Of a DNA stretch of 64,000 bases, positions 1 through 11,249 are shown in pieces. Made by a program: the position numbers and the translations under genes. Under the pieces are notes generated by a model that did no database searches, had not been told where the DNA came from, and worked only from the letters and a program-made list of their open reading frames with translations. Each line of letters starts with the position of its first letter. Position 1 is the first letter of the stretch. Origin of the DNA: Aedes albopictus (taxonomy: Eukaryota > Arthropoda > Insecta > Diptera > Culicidae); the NCBI RefSeq assembly GCF_035046485.1, contig NC_085136.1, positions 74,417,734-74,481,733 on the forward strand, given 5' to 3'.

Positions 1-3000
1 AAAGACTGGCGGAATCCCTGAAGAAATTGCTGGAGGAATTCCTGAAGAAATACTGGAGGAATCCCTGGAGAAATTCCTGGAGAAATTCCTGGAGGAATCC
101 CTGGAGATATTCCTGGAGGAATCCCTGGAGAAACACTGGAGGAATTCTGGGAGAAATTACTGGAGGAGCCCCTGGAGAAATTACTGGAGGAGTCCCTGGA
201 GGAATTTCTGGGAGAATTCCCGGAGAAATACTGAAGGAATCCCTGCAGCAATTTCTGGAGGAATCCCTGGAGAAATTACTGGAGGAACCCCTGGAGAAAT
301 TCATGGCGGAATCCCTAAAGAAATTCCAGGAGGAATTCCTTGAAAAATACTGTAGGAATCCCTGGAGAAATTACTGGAGGAACCACTGGAGAAATCCCTG
401 GCGGAATTTCTGGAGAAATACTGGAGGAATCCCTGGAGAAATTCCAGGAGGAATCCCTGGAGAAATTCCTGGAAGATCCACTGGAGAAATACTGGAGGAA
501 CCACTGGAGAAATTACTGGAGGAACCACTGGAGAAATTATTGGAGGAACCACTGGAGAAATTCCTGGCGGAATCCCTGGAGGAATTCCTGGAGGAATTCC
601 TGGAGAAATTTCTGGAGAAATACTGGAGGAATCCCTGGAGAAATTCCTGGGGGAATCCCTGGAGGAACCCCTGGAGAAATTTCTGGAGGAACCCCTGGAG
701 AAATTCCTGGCGGAATCCCTGAAGAAATTCCTGGAGGAATTCCCGGAGAAATACTGGAGGAATCCCTGGAGAAATTACTGGAGGAATCACTGGAGAAATT
801 CCTGGCGGAATCCCTGGAGAAATTCCTGGAGTAATACTGGAGGAATTCCTGGAGAAATACTGGAGGCATCCCTGGAGAAATTTCTGAAGGAATCCCTGTA
901 GAAATTTCTGGAGGAATCCATGGAGAAATTTCTGGCGGAATCCCTGAGGAAATTCCTGGAGAAATACTGGAGGAATCCCAGGAGAAATTCTTGGAGGAAT
1001 CCCTGTAGAAATTTCTGGAGGAATTTCTGGAGAAATTACTGGAGGAAGCCCTGGAGAAATTCCTGGCGGAATCCCTGAAGAAATTTCTTGAGGAATTCCT
1101 GGAGAAATACTGGAGGAATCCCTGGAGAAATTTCTGGCGGAATCCTTGTAGAAATTTCTGGAGGAATCCCTGTAGAAATTCCTGGAGGAATCCCTGGAGA
1201 AATTCCTGGAGAAATCCCTGTAGAAATTACTAGATGAATCCCTGGAGAAATTACTGGAGGAACTTCTGGAGAAATTCCTGCGGAATCCCTGAGGGAAATT
1301 CCTGGAGGAATTCCTGGAGAAATACTGGAGGAATCCCTGGAGAAATTCCTGGAGGAATCCCTGGAGAAATTCCTGGAGGAATCCCTGGAGAAATTACTGG
1401 AGGAACCCCAGGAGAAATTCCTGGAGGAATCCCTGAGGAAATTCCTAGAGAATTTGCTGGAGAAAGACTGGAGGAATCCCTGGAGAAATTCCTGAAGGAA
1501 TCCCTGGAGATATACTGGAGAAATTCCTGGCTACATCCCTGAAAAAAATCGTGGAGGAATTCCCGGAGAAAAACTGGAGGAATCTCTGGAGAAATTTCTG
1601 GAGGAACCACAGGAGAAATTCCTGGAGAAATACTGGAGGAATCCCTGGATAAATTCCGGGAGGAATCCCTGGAGAAATTTCTGAAGGAATCTCTGGAGAA
1701 ATTACTGGAGAAACCCCTGGAGAAATTCCTGGCGGAATCCCTGAGGAAATTCCTGGAGGAATTCCTGGAGAAAGGCTGGCGGAATCCCTGAAGAAATTGG
1801 TGGAGGAATTCCTGGAGAAATACTGAAGGAATCCCTGGAGAAATTCCTGCAGAAATTCCTGGAGAAATTCCTGGAGGAATCCCTGGAGAAATTCCTGGAG
1901 GAATCCCTGGAGAAACACTGGAAGAATTCTGGGAGAAATTACTGGAGGAACCACTGGAGAAATTACTGGAGGAGCCCCTGGAGAAATTACTGGAGGAATT
2001 CCCGGAGAAATACTGGAGGAATGCCTGCAGAAATTTATGGAGGAATCCCTGGAGAAATTCATGGCGGAATCCCTGGAGAAATTCCTGGAGGAATCCCTGG
2101 AGAAACACTGGAAGAATTCTGGGAGAAATTACTGGAGGAACCACTGGAGAAATTACTGGAGGAGCCCCTGGAGGAATCCCTGGAGGAACCCCTGGAGAAA
2201 TTTCTGGAGGAACCCCTGGAGAAATTCCTGGAGGAATTCCTGGAGTAAAACTGGAGGAATTCCTGGAGAAATACTGGTGGCATCCCTGGAGAAATTTCTG
2301 GAGGAATCCCTGTAGAAATTTCTGGAGGAATCCCTGGAGAAATTTCTGGCGGAATCCCTGAGTAAATTCCTGGAGAAATACTGGAGAAATCCCTGGAGAA
2401 ATTCTTGGAGGATAACCTGTAGAAATTTCTGGAGAAATTACTGAAGGAACTCCTGGAGAAATTCCTGGCGGAATCCCTGAAGAAATTCCTTGAGGAATTT
2501 CTGGAGAAATACTGGAGGAATCCCTGGAGAAATTACTGGAGGAATCCCTGTAGAAATTTCTGGAGGAATCCCTGTAGAAATTCCTGGAGGAAACCCTGGA
2601 GAAATCCCTGTAGAAATTACTAGATGAATCCCTGGAAAAATTACTGGAGGAACTTCTGGAGAAATTTCTGGCGGAATCCCTGAGGGAAATTCCTGGAGGA
2701 ATTCCTGGAGAAATTCCTGGAGGAATCCCTGGAGAAATTCCTGGAGAAATCCCTGTAGAAATTACTAGATGAATCCCTGGAAAAATTACTGGAGGAACTT
2801 CTGGAGAAATTCCTGCGGAATCCCTGAGGGAAATTCCTGGAGGAATTCCTGGAGAAATACTGGAGGAATCCCTGGAGAAATTCCTGGAGGAATCCCTGGA
2901 GAAATTCCTGGAGGAATCCCTGGAGAAATTTCTGGAGGAATCCCTGGAGAAATTACTGGAGGAACCCCAGGAGAAATTCCTGGAGGAATCCCTGAGGAAA

Positions 3001-5935
3001 TTCCTAGAGAATTTCCTGGAGAAAGACTGGAGGAATCCCTGGAGAAATTCCTGAAGGAATCCCTGGAGATATACTGGAGAAATTCCTGGCTACATCCCTG
3101 AAAAAAATCGTGGAGGAATTCCCGGAGAAAAACTGGAGGAATCTCTGGAAAAATTACTGGAGGAATCACAGGAGAAATTCCTGGAGAAATACTGGAGGAA
3201 TCCCTGGATAAATTCCGGGAGGAATCCCTGGAGAAATTTCTGGAGGAATCCCTGGAGAAATTACTGGAGGAACCCCTGGAGAAATTCCTGGCGGAATCCC
3301 TGAGGAAATTCCTGGAGGAATTCCTGGAGAAAGGCTGGCGGAATCCCTGAAGAAATTAGTGGAGGAATTACTGGAGAAATACTGAAGGAATCCCTGGAGA
3401 AATGCCTGCAAAAATTCCTGGAGAAATTCCTGGAGGAATCCCTGGAGAAATTCCTGGAGGAATCCCTGGAGAAACACTGGAAGAATTCTGGGAGAAATTA
3501 CTGGAGGAACCACTGGAGAAATTACTGGAGGAGCCCTTGGAGAAATTACTGGAGGAATTCCCGGAGAAATACTGGAGGAATGCCTGCAGAAATTTATGGA
3601 GGAATCCCTGGAGAAATTCATGGCGGAATCCCTGGAGAAATTCCTGGAGGAATCCCTGGAGAAACACTGGAAGAATTCTGGGAGAAATTACTGGAGGAAC
3701 CACTGGAGAAATTACTGGAGGAGCCCCTGGAGAAATTCCTGGAGGAATTCCCGGAGAAATACTGGAGGAATCCCTGCAGAAATTTCTGGAGAAATTCATG
3801 GCGGAATCCCTGAGGAAATTCCTGGAGGAATTTCTGGAGAAATACTGGAGGAATCCCTGGAGAAATTCCTGGAGGAATCCCTGGAGGAACCCCTGGAGAA
3901 ATTTCTGGAGGAACCCCTGGAGAAATTCCTGGCGGAATCCCGGAAGAAATTTCTGGAGGAATTCCCGGAGAAATACTGGAGGAATCCCTGGAGAAATTAC
4001 TGGAGGAACCACTGGAGAAATTCCTGGCGGAATCCCTGGAGAAATTCCTTGAGGAATTCCTGGAGTAAAACTGGAGGAATTCCTGGAGAAATACTGGAGG
4101 CATCCCTGGAGAAATTTCTGGAGGAATCCCTGTAGAAATTTCTGGAGGAATCCCTGGAGAAATTTCTGGCGGAATCCCTGAGGAAATTCCTGGAGAAATA
4201 CTGGAGAAATCCCTGGAGAAATTCTTGGAGGATAACCTGTAGGAATTTCTGGAGAAATTACTGAAGGAACCCCTGGAGAAATTCCTGGCGGAATCCCTGA
4301 AGAAATTCCTTGAGGAATTTCTGGAGAAATACTGGAGGAATCCCTGGAGAAATAACTGGAGGAATCCCTGTAGAAATTGCTGGAGGAATCCCTGTAGAAA
4401 TTCCTGGAGAAATCCCTGTAGAAATTACTAGATGAATCCCTGGAAAAATTACTGGAGGAACTTCTGGAGAAATTTCTGGCGGAATCCCTGAGGGAAATTC
4501 CTGGAGGAATTCCTGGAGAAATTCCTGGAGGAATCCCTGGAGAAATTCCTGGAGGAATCCCTGGAGAAATTCCTGGAGGAATCCCTGGAGAAATTCCTGG
4601 AGGAATCCCTGGAGAAATTCATGGAGAAATTACTGGAGGAACCACTGGAGAAATTCCTGGAGGAATCCCTGAAGAAATTTCTGGAGGAACTCCTGGAGAA
4701 ATACTGGAGGAATCCCTGGAGAAATTCCTGGAGGAATCCCTGGAGAAATTTCTGGCGGAATCCCTGAGGGAAATTTCTGGAGGAATTCCTGGAGAAATTC
4801 CTGGAGGAATCCCTGGAGAAATTCCTGGAGGAATCCCTGGAGAAATTCCTGGAGGAATCCCTGGAGAAATTCATGGAGAAATTACTGGAGGAACCACTGG
4901 AGAAATTCCTGGCGGAATCCCTGAAGAAATTTCTGGAGGAACTCCTGGAGAAATTCTGGAGGAATCCCTGGAGAAATTCCTGGAGGAATTCCTGGAGAAA
5001 TTCCTGGAGGAATCCCTGAAGAAATTCCTGGAGAAATTACTGGAGGAACCACTGGAGAAATTTCTGGACGAACTCCTGAAGAAATACTGGAGGAATCCCT
5101 GGAGAAATTACTGGAAGAACCACTGGAGAAATTCCTGACGGAATCCCTGAAGAAATTCCTGGAGGAATTCCTGGAGAAATACTGGAGGACTCCCTGAAGA
5201 AATTTCTGGTGGAATCCCTGGAGAAAATTCTGGAGGAACCCCTGGAGATATTCCTGGCGGAATACCTGAGGAAATTCCTGGAGGAATTTCTGGAGAAATA
5301 CTGAAGGAATCCCTGTAGAAATTTCTGGAAGAATCCCTGTAGAAATTACTGGATGAATCTCTGGAGAAATTACTGGAGGAACCTCTGGAGAAATTCCTGG
5401 CGGAATCCCTGAAGAAATTCCTTGAGGAATTCCTGGAGAAATACTAGAGGAATCCCTGAAGAAATTGCTGGAGGAATCCCTGTAGAAATTTCCGGAGGAA
5501 TCCCTGAGGGACATTCTTGGAGGAATTCCTGGAGAAATACCGGAGGAATCCCTGGACAAGTTCCTGGAGGAACCCCTGGAGAAATTACTGGAGGAACCAC
5601 TGGAGAAATTCCTGGCGGAATCCCTGAAGAAATTTCTGGAGGAACTCCTGGAGAAATACTAGAGGAATACCTGGAGAAATTCCTGGAGGAATTCCTGGAG
5701 AAATTCCTGGAGTAATCCCTGGAGAAATACTGGAGGAACCCTTGTAGAAATTTCTGGAGGAATTTCTGGAGAAATTGCTGGAGGAACCCCTGGAGAAATT
5801 CTTGGCGGAATCCCTGAAGAAATTCCTAGAGGAATTCCTGGAGAAATTCCTGGAGGAAACCCTGGAAGTAGCCCTGGAGAAATTCCTGGAGAAATCCTTG
5901 GAGAAATTCCTGAAGGAACCCTTGAGAAACGCTGA
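1..5935. repeat. Minisatellite, 12-bp motif in 24-bp double units
   Basis: The whole stretch is built from variants of GGAATCCCTGGA and GAAATTCCTGGA in alternation, so the usual period is 24 bp with 12-bp half units. The period is divisible by three and stops are rare, so several frames on both strands stay open for 70-300 codons and give octapeptides such as GIPGEIPG or WRNPWRNS. Many overlapping frames are open at once, which argues against a gene. Longer duplications are layered on top: 1234-1542 resembles 2769-3101 (offset about 1,535 bp) and 2021-2248 resembles 3580-3813 (offset 1,559 bp). The array is already in phase at base 1, so it continues to the left. Its right edge decays into single-copy sequence after about 5,930. 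Confidence 0.95.
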
Positions 5936-6908
5936 CTAAACTGCCAGTATATTGCTGTAGCAATAATTTAATTATTTGCCAAAGAAACTTATATAAGGAA
6001 CTACGAATAATTCCTCAAAACACTACCGCAGACATTTCCTTAATAATTGACAAAGAAATGCCAAAGAAATTTCCCAAAAATAGATTTGAGCGTATAATGA
6101 ACATTTAGTTAAAATACCTTACATAAAGTAAAAACCAAAAAAAGATTTCGAAAATTTTTTAATAAACTTCTTAAAGAATATAATAAAGTTTGCCGATAAA
6201 TTTTAAATAAAATATTGTCCGAGTTGCCGAAGGAATTTTGTTTCTCAACGTCTATCATATTCATATTTATTATAGTACTAATAAGTAGTTGCAAACGACG
6301 AAAAGTACCAACACCGCTGTTTCCTGCTGCTGTCATCGCGGTGCGTCTGAGCCCGTTACGCCGGTACCTTTCTGCATCGCATCCGACTGCTACAGGCGCC
6401 CACCCGCCACCCCTTCTGTCGTATCATTGTTTGGTTCGCTCATCTTGCTGTCACAGGTTTGAACTGAATGGGATAATGGGAGCGAAATGGGGAGACGAAC
6501 TTTCCCAAATGTCTCATAAACGGCAAAGAATCCGCAATGCCGTTCGCCTACGAGGACCGATAATCGCACCCGTGTCCATCGTTCGATCGGAACGAAAACA
6601 AACCACCGATCACGGTAGGACACCCACACATTCTCAACATTTTTCCCAACCAATACAGATGCACGTTTTGCATGTATTGGTGACGCGAAAGTATGTGAAC
6701 ACCAATACATTCACAGCAACGTAGCAACCGATGACACCCACACATTGCAGCTTGTCAATGTGTGGTCAAAAATACTACTCGAATTTTTGTGCGCGCAGGC
6801 GCACCATCAAATAAGCGCGGAAAAGTGCTTCTACCGCCGACAAGCTACTTTTGCGCTTGCAGCGTGCGCGTTTCCTCCTAAAATATGCGCGCTTTGTTTT
6901 GGGTGTAC
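5936..6908. other. Unassigned sequence right of the minisatellite
   Basis: The first 150 bp hold degraded relatives of the minisatellite (for example TGCCAAAGAAATTTCCC near 6,060). The rest is mixed: an A+T-rich part to about 6,300, then a more G+C-rich part with short open frames on both strands (6215-6724 plus, 6390-6710 minus) that I do not recognise. A short hairpin, CCAATACA with TGTATTGG around an ATGC/GCAT core, lies at about 6,651-6,681. A GACACCCACACATT-like stretch occurs twice, near 6,630 and 6,735. No splice-supported gene is visible. Confidence 0.5.
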
Positions 6909-7456
6909 TGTTCGGATATTAATCGAGTAATTCAAACTATGTTTTGTAGTAGCCGTTGAGGACGTACTCAAACTGTAATTATTTGAAATATAGTTAATTT
7001 TATGGTTACATAAATGAATTCAGACTTACAATAAATAGTTTTTTTTCCTCGACTTCTCATACAACAACATCGATATCTGCAAGCTCAACAGGACGACTTC
7101 TTCCTAAACCGCAATTTCGAAAATATTTCAGTAAATTAATCGTTCGCTGGACTCGTTCTGTAGCCCCGGTACTAGTTACCTTATGCACTGAACTTCTACT
7201 TCCCTAACTGTACACTACTTTTCACAAACTAATCACAAATCTCTTTCTTTTCGTGTCGACCAATTTAATTGCTTTTGTTTTTGTTTTGATTTTACCGCTT
7301 TTCGTCTACCCCGTCGTCGTTGTTATGTGGTACAGAAAATCAACGACACCCTACCGCAGTTGACCGGTTGCGCATACTCTACGCTTCGGTGGTGATGCTC
7401 ACGTCTCACTGTCTCGCTATGGAATGCACGAATGGAAGAGCCCGACGCCGCCAACA
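6909..7456 (-). repeat. 3' LTR of the BEL/Pao element
   Basis: This 548-bp repeat matches 10305-11024 base for base, apart from a 172-bp insertion in the other copy. In element orientation it starts TGTTGGCGGCGTCGGGC and ends ATATCCGAACA. The last 17 codons of the gag frame run into it. Confidence 0.95.
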
Positions 7457-10267
7457 TTCCCCAGCCCGTAACTCCGGTAGCCGTTCATCGGTTATTCCGG
7501 AATTACAACCAGTTACTTCTTTATTCGGTTGGTCTGCTCGCCAGAGCACACTCCTACTGGTTCGCACTTTCGTTGGAATTGTTTCGCCATCTACGGTTTC
7601 GCTCGTTCGGCAGTAATCGCGGACGGAAGGTTCAGTACTAGTCACCACATTCCTTTCGTTTCGTACCGCAATCGCCACTCCTTGAACTACCTCTTTGGCG
7701 CGTCTGCCACATTCGAACAAGTTGGAACCTCCTGACAATTGGTCGTGTTTGTGCTTTCCTGCATTTCGCTTCCCACATCTTCTCCATCTCAATTGATCCA
7801 TCAAAGGTCCTGTGTCTTCCTCAACTCTTTTTGCCTGGTGCGACATCTCCTTCTTCAACTTAAGAGAATTCTTGAGAAGATCTTGTGTTTTATGACTGGT
7901 GATTTCGTCATGATAACCCACAACATGAATAAACGATGTTTCTGCCCTACGTCTTGGACCGAAAATAGTCCACCCTAACGGTGACTTGACCGCTATCGGC
8001 TCCCCCGGTCGGCCTAACCTCGCATCAATCGGCGCAGTCGTATGCAGATTGTTCAATCCGATCAGTATTCTTGGCCGACCTTCTTTATACGACATAACCG
8101 GTATATCCCGGAGGTGTTCGTACCGTTCGCCCATCTCTCTAGCATCTAGCGATTGCTCAGGTAGCATTAGCTGTCCTACAGTGCACACTTCATTCATCAG
8201 CATTGACTCCGTTTCTCCTACAGCACAAATCTTCAGGCTGATACGCCTCGAATCCTCCTCAACTCGGGCGACGTCTCCGGTCCAACTAATTTCGAGTTTC
8301 TGCCGGATGCCCTCCGCGCCCAATTGGTCTGCCAACTCTTTTTCCACCATGGTGATTGATGACCCTTCATCCAGAAGCGCCAGCGTAGTTACAGACTGAT
8401 CCCGAAAGGATAATGTTACAGGCAGCACTCGGAAAAGAACGCTGCTGTTCTGCCGAATGTTGGCACTGTTTACGACCCTTCTGGATGCTGAATGTAGCAA
8501 CGGATTGTGCCTTTCCGTACATCCACCAATAGTACATCGCATCTTGAATCTGCATTCCGCATTGCCATGGTCATTCAGACAAACTCTGCAGAGCTTCCTT
8601 TCCCGAACGAACTCTGCTCGATCCTCGGGCATCATGTTCCGAAAATCCTGACAGTATCTCAGTTGATGATCCGTTCGCTTACATACTCTACAAGCCTTTT
8701 GCCTGGGCATCGGCATTTCCGGATCATTTGCGTCCGAAACGCAGTGGTTGTAAACCGCGCCATTCTCCTCGTTCGTTCTATTACCAAACCCAGAGCTCCC
8801 CATTTTTATCTCTGGCATAAACTCGACGGACACATTTGCTTCACAGGCTTCAGCTACGATCCTCGACAGAAAATTCTTGAAAGTACGGAGCGTCACTGTC
8901 TTTCTTCTCTTTTTGTATCGAACCCATTCGCGTTTGTCGCTAGCTGGAAGTTTGTCCACTAGATCCTGCACCAAAAGTGGGTTCACCAGATGTTGTTTTA
9001 GTCCGGCGGCCTCTAGATGCTCGCAGAGCTGTTCCACGGCGGTCCCGAAAGGAATGAAAGTTGCCAGTTTGTCAGCCTTCGGCGGATCCAGCTTGCGTAC
9101 CTTCTCCAGATGACACTGTAGTAGTTGCTCCGGACGACCATATAGCTGCCTCAGCTTGCTAATCACCTTAGGAACCGATTTCGGGAACAACAGCTGTCCT
9201 CGGACACTTTCCAACGCTGGCCCTTTCAGGCTCTCCTGCAGTCGCACCAGGTTCTCGACGTCGGTGAATCCACACGCCTCATTGGATGCCTCGTAGGAGC
9301 CGATAAACAACGGCCACTCCTCTGGTCTGCCGGTGAAAACGGGTAGCTTCTTCGTTATCCCGTTCCTCGCTGCCATTTGTGCCTTCGTCGGAGTACTCCG
9401 CTGCTGCCCCAGCCCGTTTGCGACTACTTTCTTCACGTTCGGCTTCAAATTCTTCTTCTTCTTCACTTGCTCTTCTTCTTCGGCTTCCGTTTCCTCTTCT
9501 TCGGTGTCTTCTGATTCCTCTCCGCTTTGTTCTTCCGAGTCGGATTCTTCTTCTTCTTCTTCATCATCGGAGACTTCTTCACTTTCTTCTTCTTCTTCGT
9601 GGCGCCAAGCCAGCAAATTCTTCTTTCTCTTCTTCATTTTCTTCCACTGCTTCTGACTGTATTCCCCCATCACCTGCAGCTGCTTTATTTCCGCCTGAAT
9701 GCTACTCATCTTCACGTTGAACGAGCCACGCATCTTCTTCAACGTTGACAGGTGGTTCTTCTCTTCCGCTAAAACCTTTTCCAAAATCACTCTCTCTTCT
9801 TCTCGCTGCTTTGCTCTAATCGCACTTTCTATCTTTAACTTCTTCGCCTTCAACGTATTTTCCATCTCCACCCGCTTTTCGAGAACGATCATTTCGATCT
9901 CCATTTCCCTCTCTTTCTTCTTCGATTCTTCTTCGAGCTCTGTCAGTCGTTTCTCCAACTCGGCACCGACGTAATTATCGGATCTAGTTGACTTAATGCT
10001 AGACCTATCTGACTCATACCCTACTGCTTTATTTTTCTTGCTAGGCTTCTTCTTCTTCTTTTCCTGCTTTTCTACCTTCTTCAAGTACTCACTGTAGTGC
10101 TGTTGACACTCGACGTCCGGACAGAACCATTTACTTTCCGTCGTTGCATCCATCGTAACGCCAACACATCGGGTATGGAACCAACTCTCACAGCTACCGC
10201 ACGCAATCATATCATCGTGCTGCTCGGAAGTTAAGCCGCAGCCGCCGCAGGTCGTCGTCGTCGACAT
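7406..10267 (-). CDS. BEL/Pao Gag-protease polyprotein, C-terminus scrambled
   Basis: The 953-residue protein has, in order: an N-terminal PHD-type zinc finger (cysteines and histidine at about 7-55); a lysine-rich then acidic coiled-coil stretch (about 60-270); a Gag-like region of the DUF1759 type (about 305-470); cysteine/histidine knuckles (about 526-592); and an aspartic protease of the DUF1758 type with DEGSS at 633-637. The frame follows the normal protein to about residue 790-800. The tail beyond that is junk. Within it, the +1 frame at about 7,700-7,735 encodes a piece resembling the end of Pao RNase H (PTCSNVADAPKR, then a stop). This shows a large deletion joined the protease end to distal pol out of frame. 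The start Met is 38 bp inside the 5' LTR boundary. PHD-bearing BEL Gags are common in mosquitoes, so this is not a host chromatin gene. Confidence 0.93.
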   Translation of the reverse strand: MSTTTTCGGCGLTSEQHDDMIACGSCESWFHTRCVGVTMDATTESKWFCPDVECQQHYSEYLKKVEKQEKKKKKPSKKNKAVGYESDRSSIKSTRSDNYVGAELEKRLTELEEESKKKEREMEIEMIVLEKRVEMENTLKAKKLKIESAIRAKQREEERVILEKVLAEEKNHLSTLKKMRGSFNVKMSSIQAEIKQLQVMGEYSQKQWKKMKKRKKNLLAWRHEEEEESEEVSDDEEEEEESDSEEQSGEESEDTEEEETEAEEEEQVKKKKNLKPNVKKVVANGLGQQRSTPTKAQMAARNGITKKLPVFTGRPEEWPLFIGSYEASNEACGFTDVENLVRLQESLKGPALESVRGQLLFPKSVPKVISKLRQLYGRPEQLLQCHLEKVRKLDPPKADKLATFIPFGTAVEQLCEHLEAAGLKQHLVNPLLVQDLVDKLPASDKREWVRYKKRRKTVTLRTFKNFLSRIVAEACEANVSVEFMPEIKMGSSGFGNRTNEENGAVYNHCVSDANDPEMPMPRQKACRVCKRTDHQLRYCQDFRNMMPEDRAEFVRERKLCRVCLNDHGNAECRFKMRCTIGGCTERHNPLLHSASRRVVNSANIRQNSSVLFRVLPVTLSFRDQSVTTLALLDEGSSITMVEKELADQLGAEGIRQKLEISWTGDVARVEEDSRRISLKICAVGETESMLMNEVCTVGQLMLPEQSLDAREMGERYEHLRDIPVMSYKEGRPRILIGLNNLHTTAPIDARLGRPGEPIAVKSPLGWTIFGPRRRAETSFIHVVGYHDEITSHKTQDLLKNSLKLKKEMSHQAKRVEEDTGPLMDQLRWRRCGKRNAGKHKHDQLSGGSNLFECGRRAKEVVQGVAIAVRNERNVVTSTEPSVRDYCRTSETVDGETIPTKVRTSRSVLWRADQPNKEVTGCNSGITDERLPELRAGECWRRRALPFVHSIARQ

Positions 10268-10304
10268 CGCTTTTGAGGTCGTGTCCGTTATTTATTTTTG
10301 AGTT

Positions 10305-11024
10305 TGTTCGGATATTAATCGAGTAATTCAAACTATGTTTTGTAGTAGCCGTTGAGGACGTACTCAAACTGTAATTATTTGAAATATAGTTAATTTTATG
10401 GTTACATAAATGAATTCAGACTTACAATAAATAGTTTTTTTTCCTCGACTTCTCATACAACAACATCGATATCTGCAAGCTCAACAGGACGACTTCTTCC
10501 TAAACCGCAATTTCGAAAATATTTCAGTAAATTAATCGTTCGCTGGACTCGTTCTGTAGCCCCGGTACTAGTTAGGGGCTGTTCATAAACCACGTAGACC
10601 AAAATTTGGCCATCTCAGACCCCCCCCCCCTCCCCCCTCGTAGACTTTTGTCCATACAAAAATTTTAAAATTTGTATGGAGCGTAGACTTTGGCCAGACC
10701 CCCCCCTCCCCCCAAAAAGTCTACGTGGTTTATGAACGGCCCCTTACCTTATGCACTGAACTTCTACTTCCCTAACTGTACACTACTTTTCACAAACTAA
10801 TCACAAATCTCTTTCTTTTCGTGTCGACCAATTTAATTGCTTTTGTTTTTGTTTTGATTTTACCGCTTTTCGTCTACCCCGTCGTCGTTGTTATGTGGTA
10901 CAGAAAATCAACGACACCCTACCGCAGTTGACCGGTTGCGCATACTCTACGCTTCGGTGGTGATGCTCACGTCTCACTGTCTCGCTATGGAATGCACGAA
11001 TGGAAGAGCCCGACGCCGCCAACA
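10305..11024 (-). repeat. 5' LTR of the BEL/Pao element, with an insertion
   Basis: Bases 10305-10574 and 10744-11024 match the other LTR exactly as far as can be read. The extra block 10575-10746 is a miniature element plus its 3-bp target duplication. The interruption may affect any promoter in the LTR. Confidence 0.95.
10575..10743. mobile_element. PIF/Harbinger-like MITE in the BEL LTR
   Basis: This 169-bp insertion has inverted ends GGGGCTGTTCATAAACCACG and, reading inward from the other side, GGGGCCGTTCATAAACCACG, with similarity continuing through GTAGAC. It is flanked by TTA at 10572-10574 and 10744-10746, and the uninterrupted sister LTR has a single TTA at that point. GGG termini with a 3-bp TWA duplication are the hallmark of PIF/Harbinger. 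The interior has long C runs and a central TTTGTATGGA-type hairpin, and no transposase. A relative lies at 59509-59657. Confidence 0.93.
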
Positions 11025-11249
11025 AATACGATAAATTTTATTGTTACAACACCATTTTTTCGAAAAATATTCACCATTGAACGTATTGTAATTTACACGG
11101 CACACTCACCATCACCCCTGTTGTTCTATACCATTCGGCGAATGGTAAATGGCACTTTTACAATAAAAAATGGTGGTCGTTATGTATCTTAACCATAAAA
11201 ATTTGAGAAAATTTTCATACACTTTTTCACGAAAAACAATAGAATGTAT

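Larger units (their letters stand above)
6909..11024 (-). mobile_element. BEL/Pao LTR retrotransposon, pol-deleted
   Basis: Two long terminal repeats that begin TGTT and end AACA on either strand bound an internal region with one 953-codon frame read right to left. The protein is typical of the BEL/Pao superfamily. The internal region is only about 2.85 kb, too short for reverse transcriptase, RNase H and integrase, so most of pol has been lost. The two LTRs look identical over all 548 shared bases, which points to a recent insertion. The expected 5-bp target duplication is not clean (TGTAC on the left, AATAC on the right), so recombination between copies is possible. I found no convincing tRNA primer-binding site next to the right (5') LTR. 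Confidence 0.93.

Noticed and set aside
27..5715. Long repetitive frames such as 1251-2144 (297 codons) as a repetitive structural protein gene
   Set aside because: Many frames are open at once on both strands, as any 24-bp period without stops gives; no start context, splice sites or non-repetitive domain.
6215..6724. 169-codon frame right of the minisatellite as a host gene
   Set aside because: No known motif, overlapping frames on both strands, no splice or promoter support; left as unassigned.
9333..9974. Plus-strand Ser/Phe-rich frames as membrane proteins
   Set aside because: They are the antisense of the acidic and lysine-rich coiled-coil part of the BEL Gag.
7406..10267. Host PHD-finger chromatin protein gene
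   Set aside because: The PHD finger is followed by BEL/Pao Gag and protease domains and the whole frame lies between two identical LTRs.
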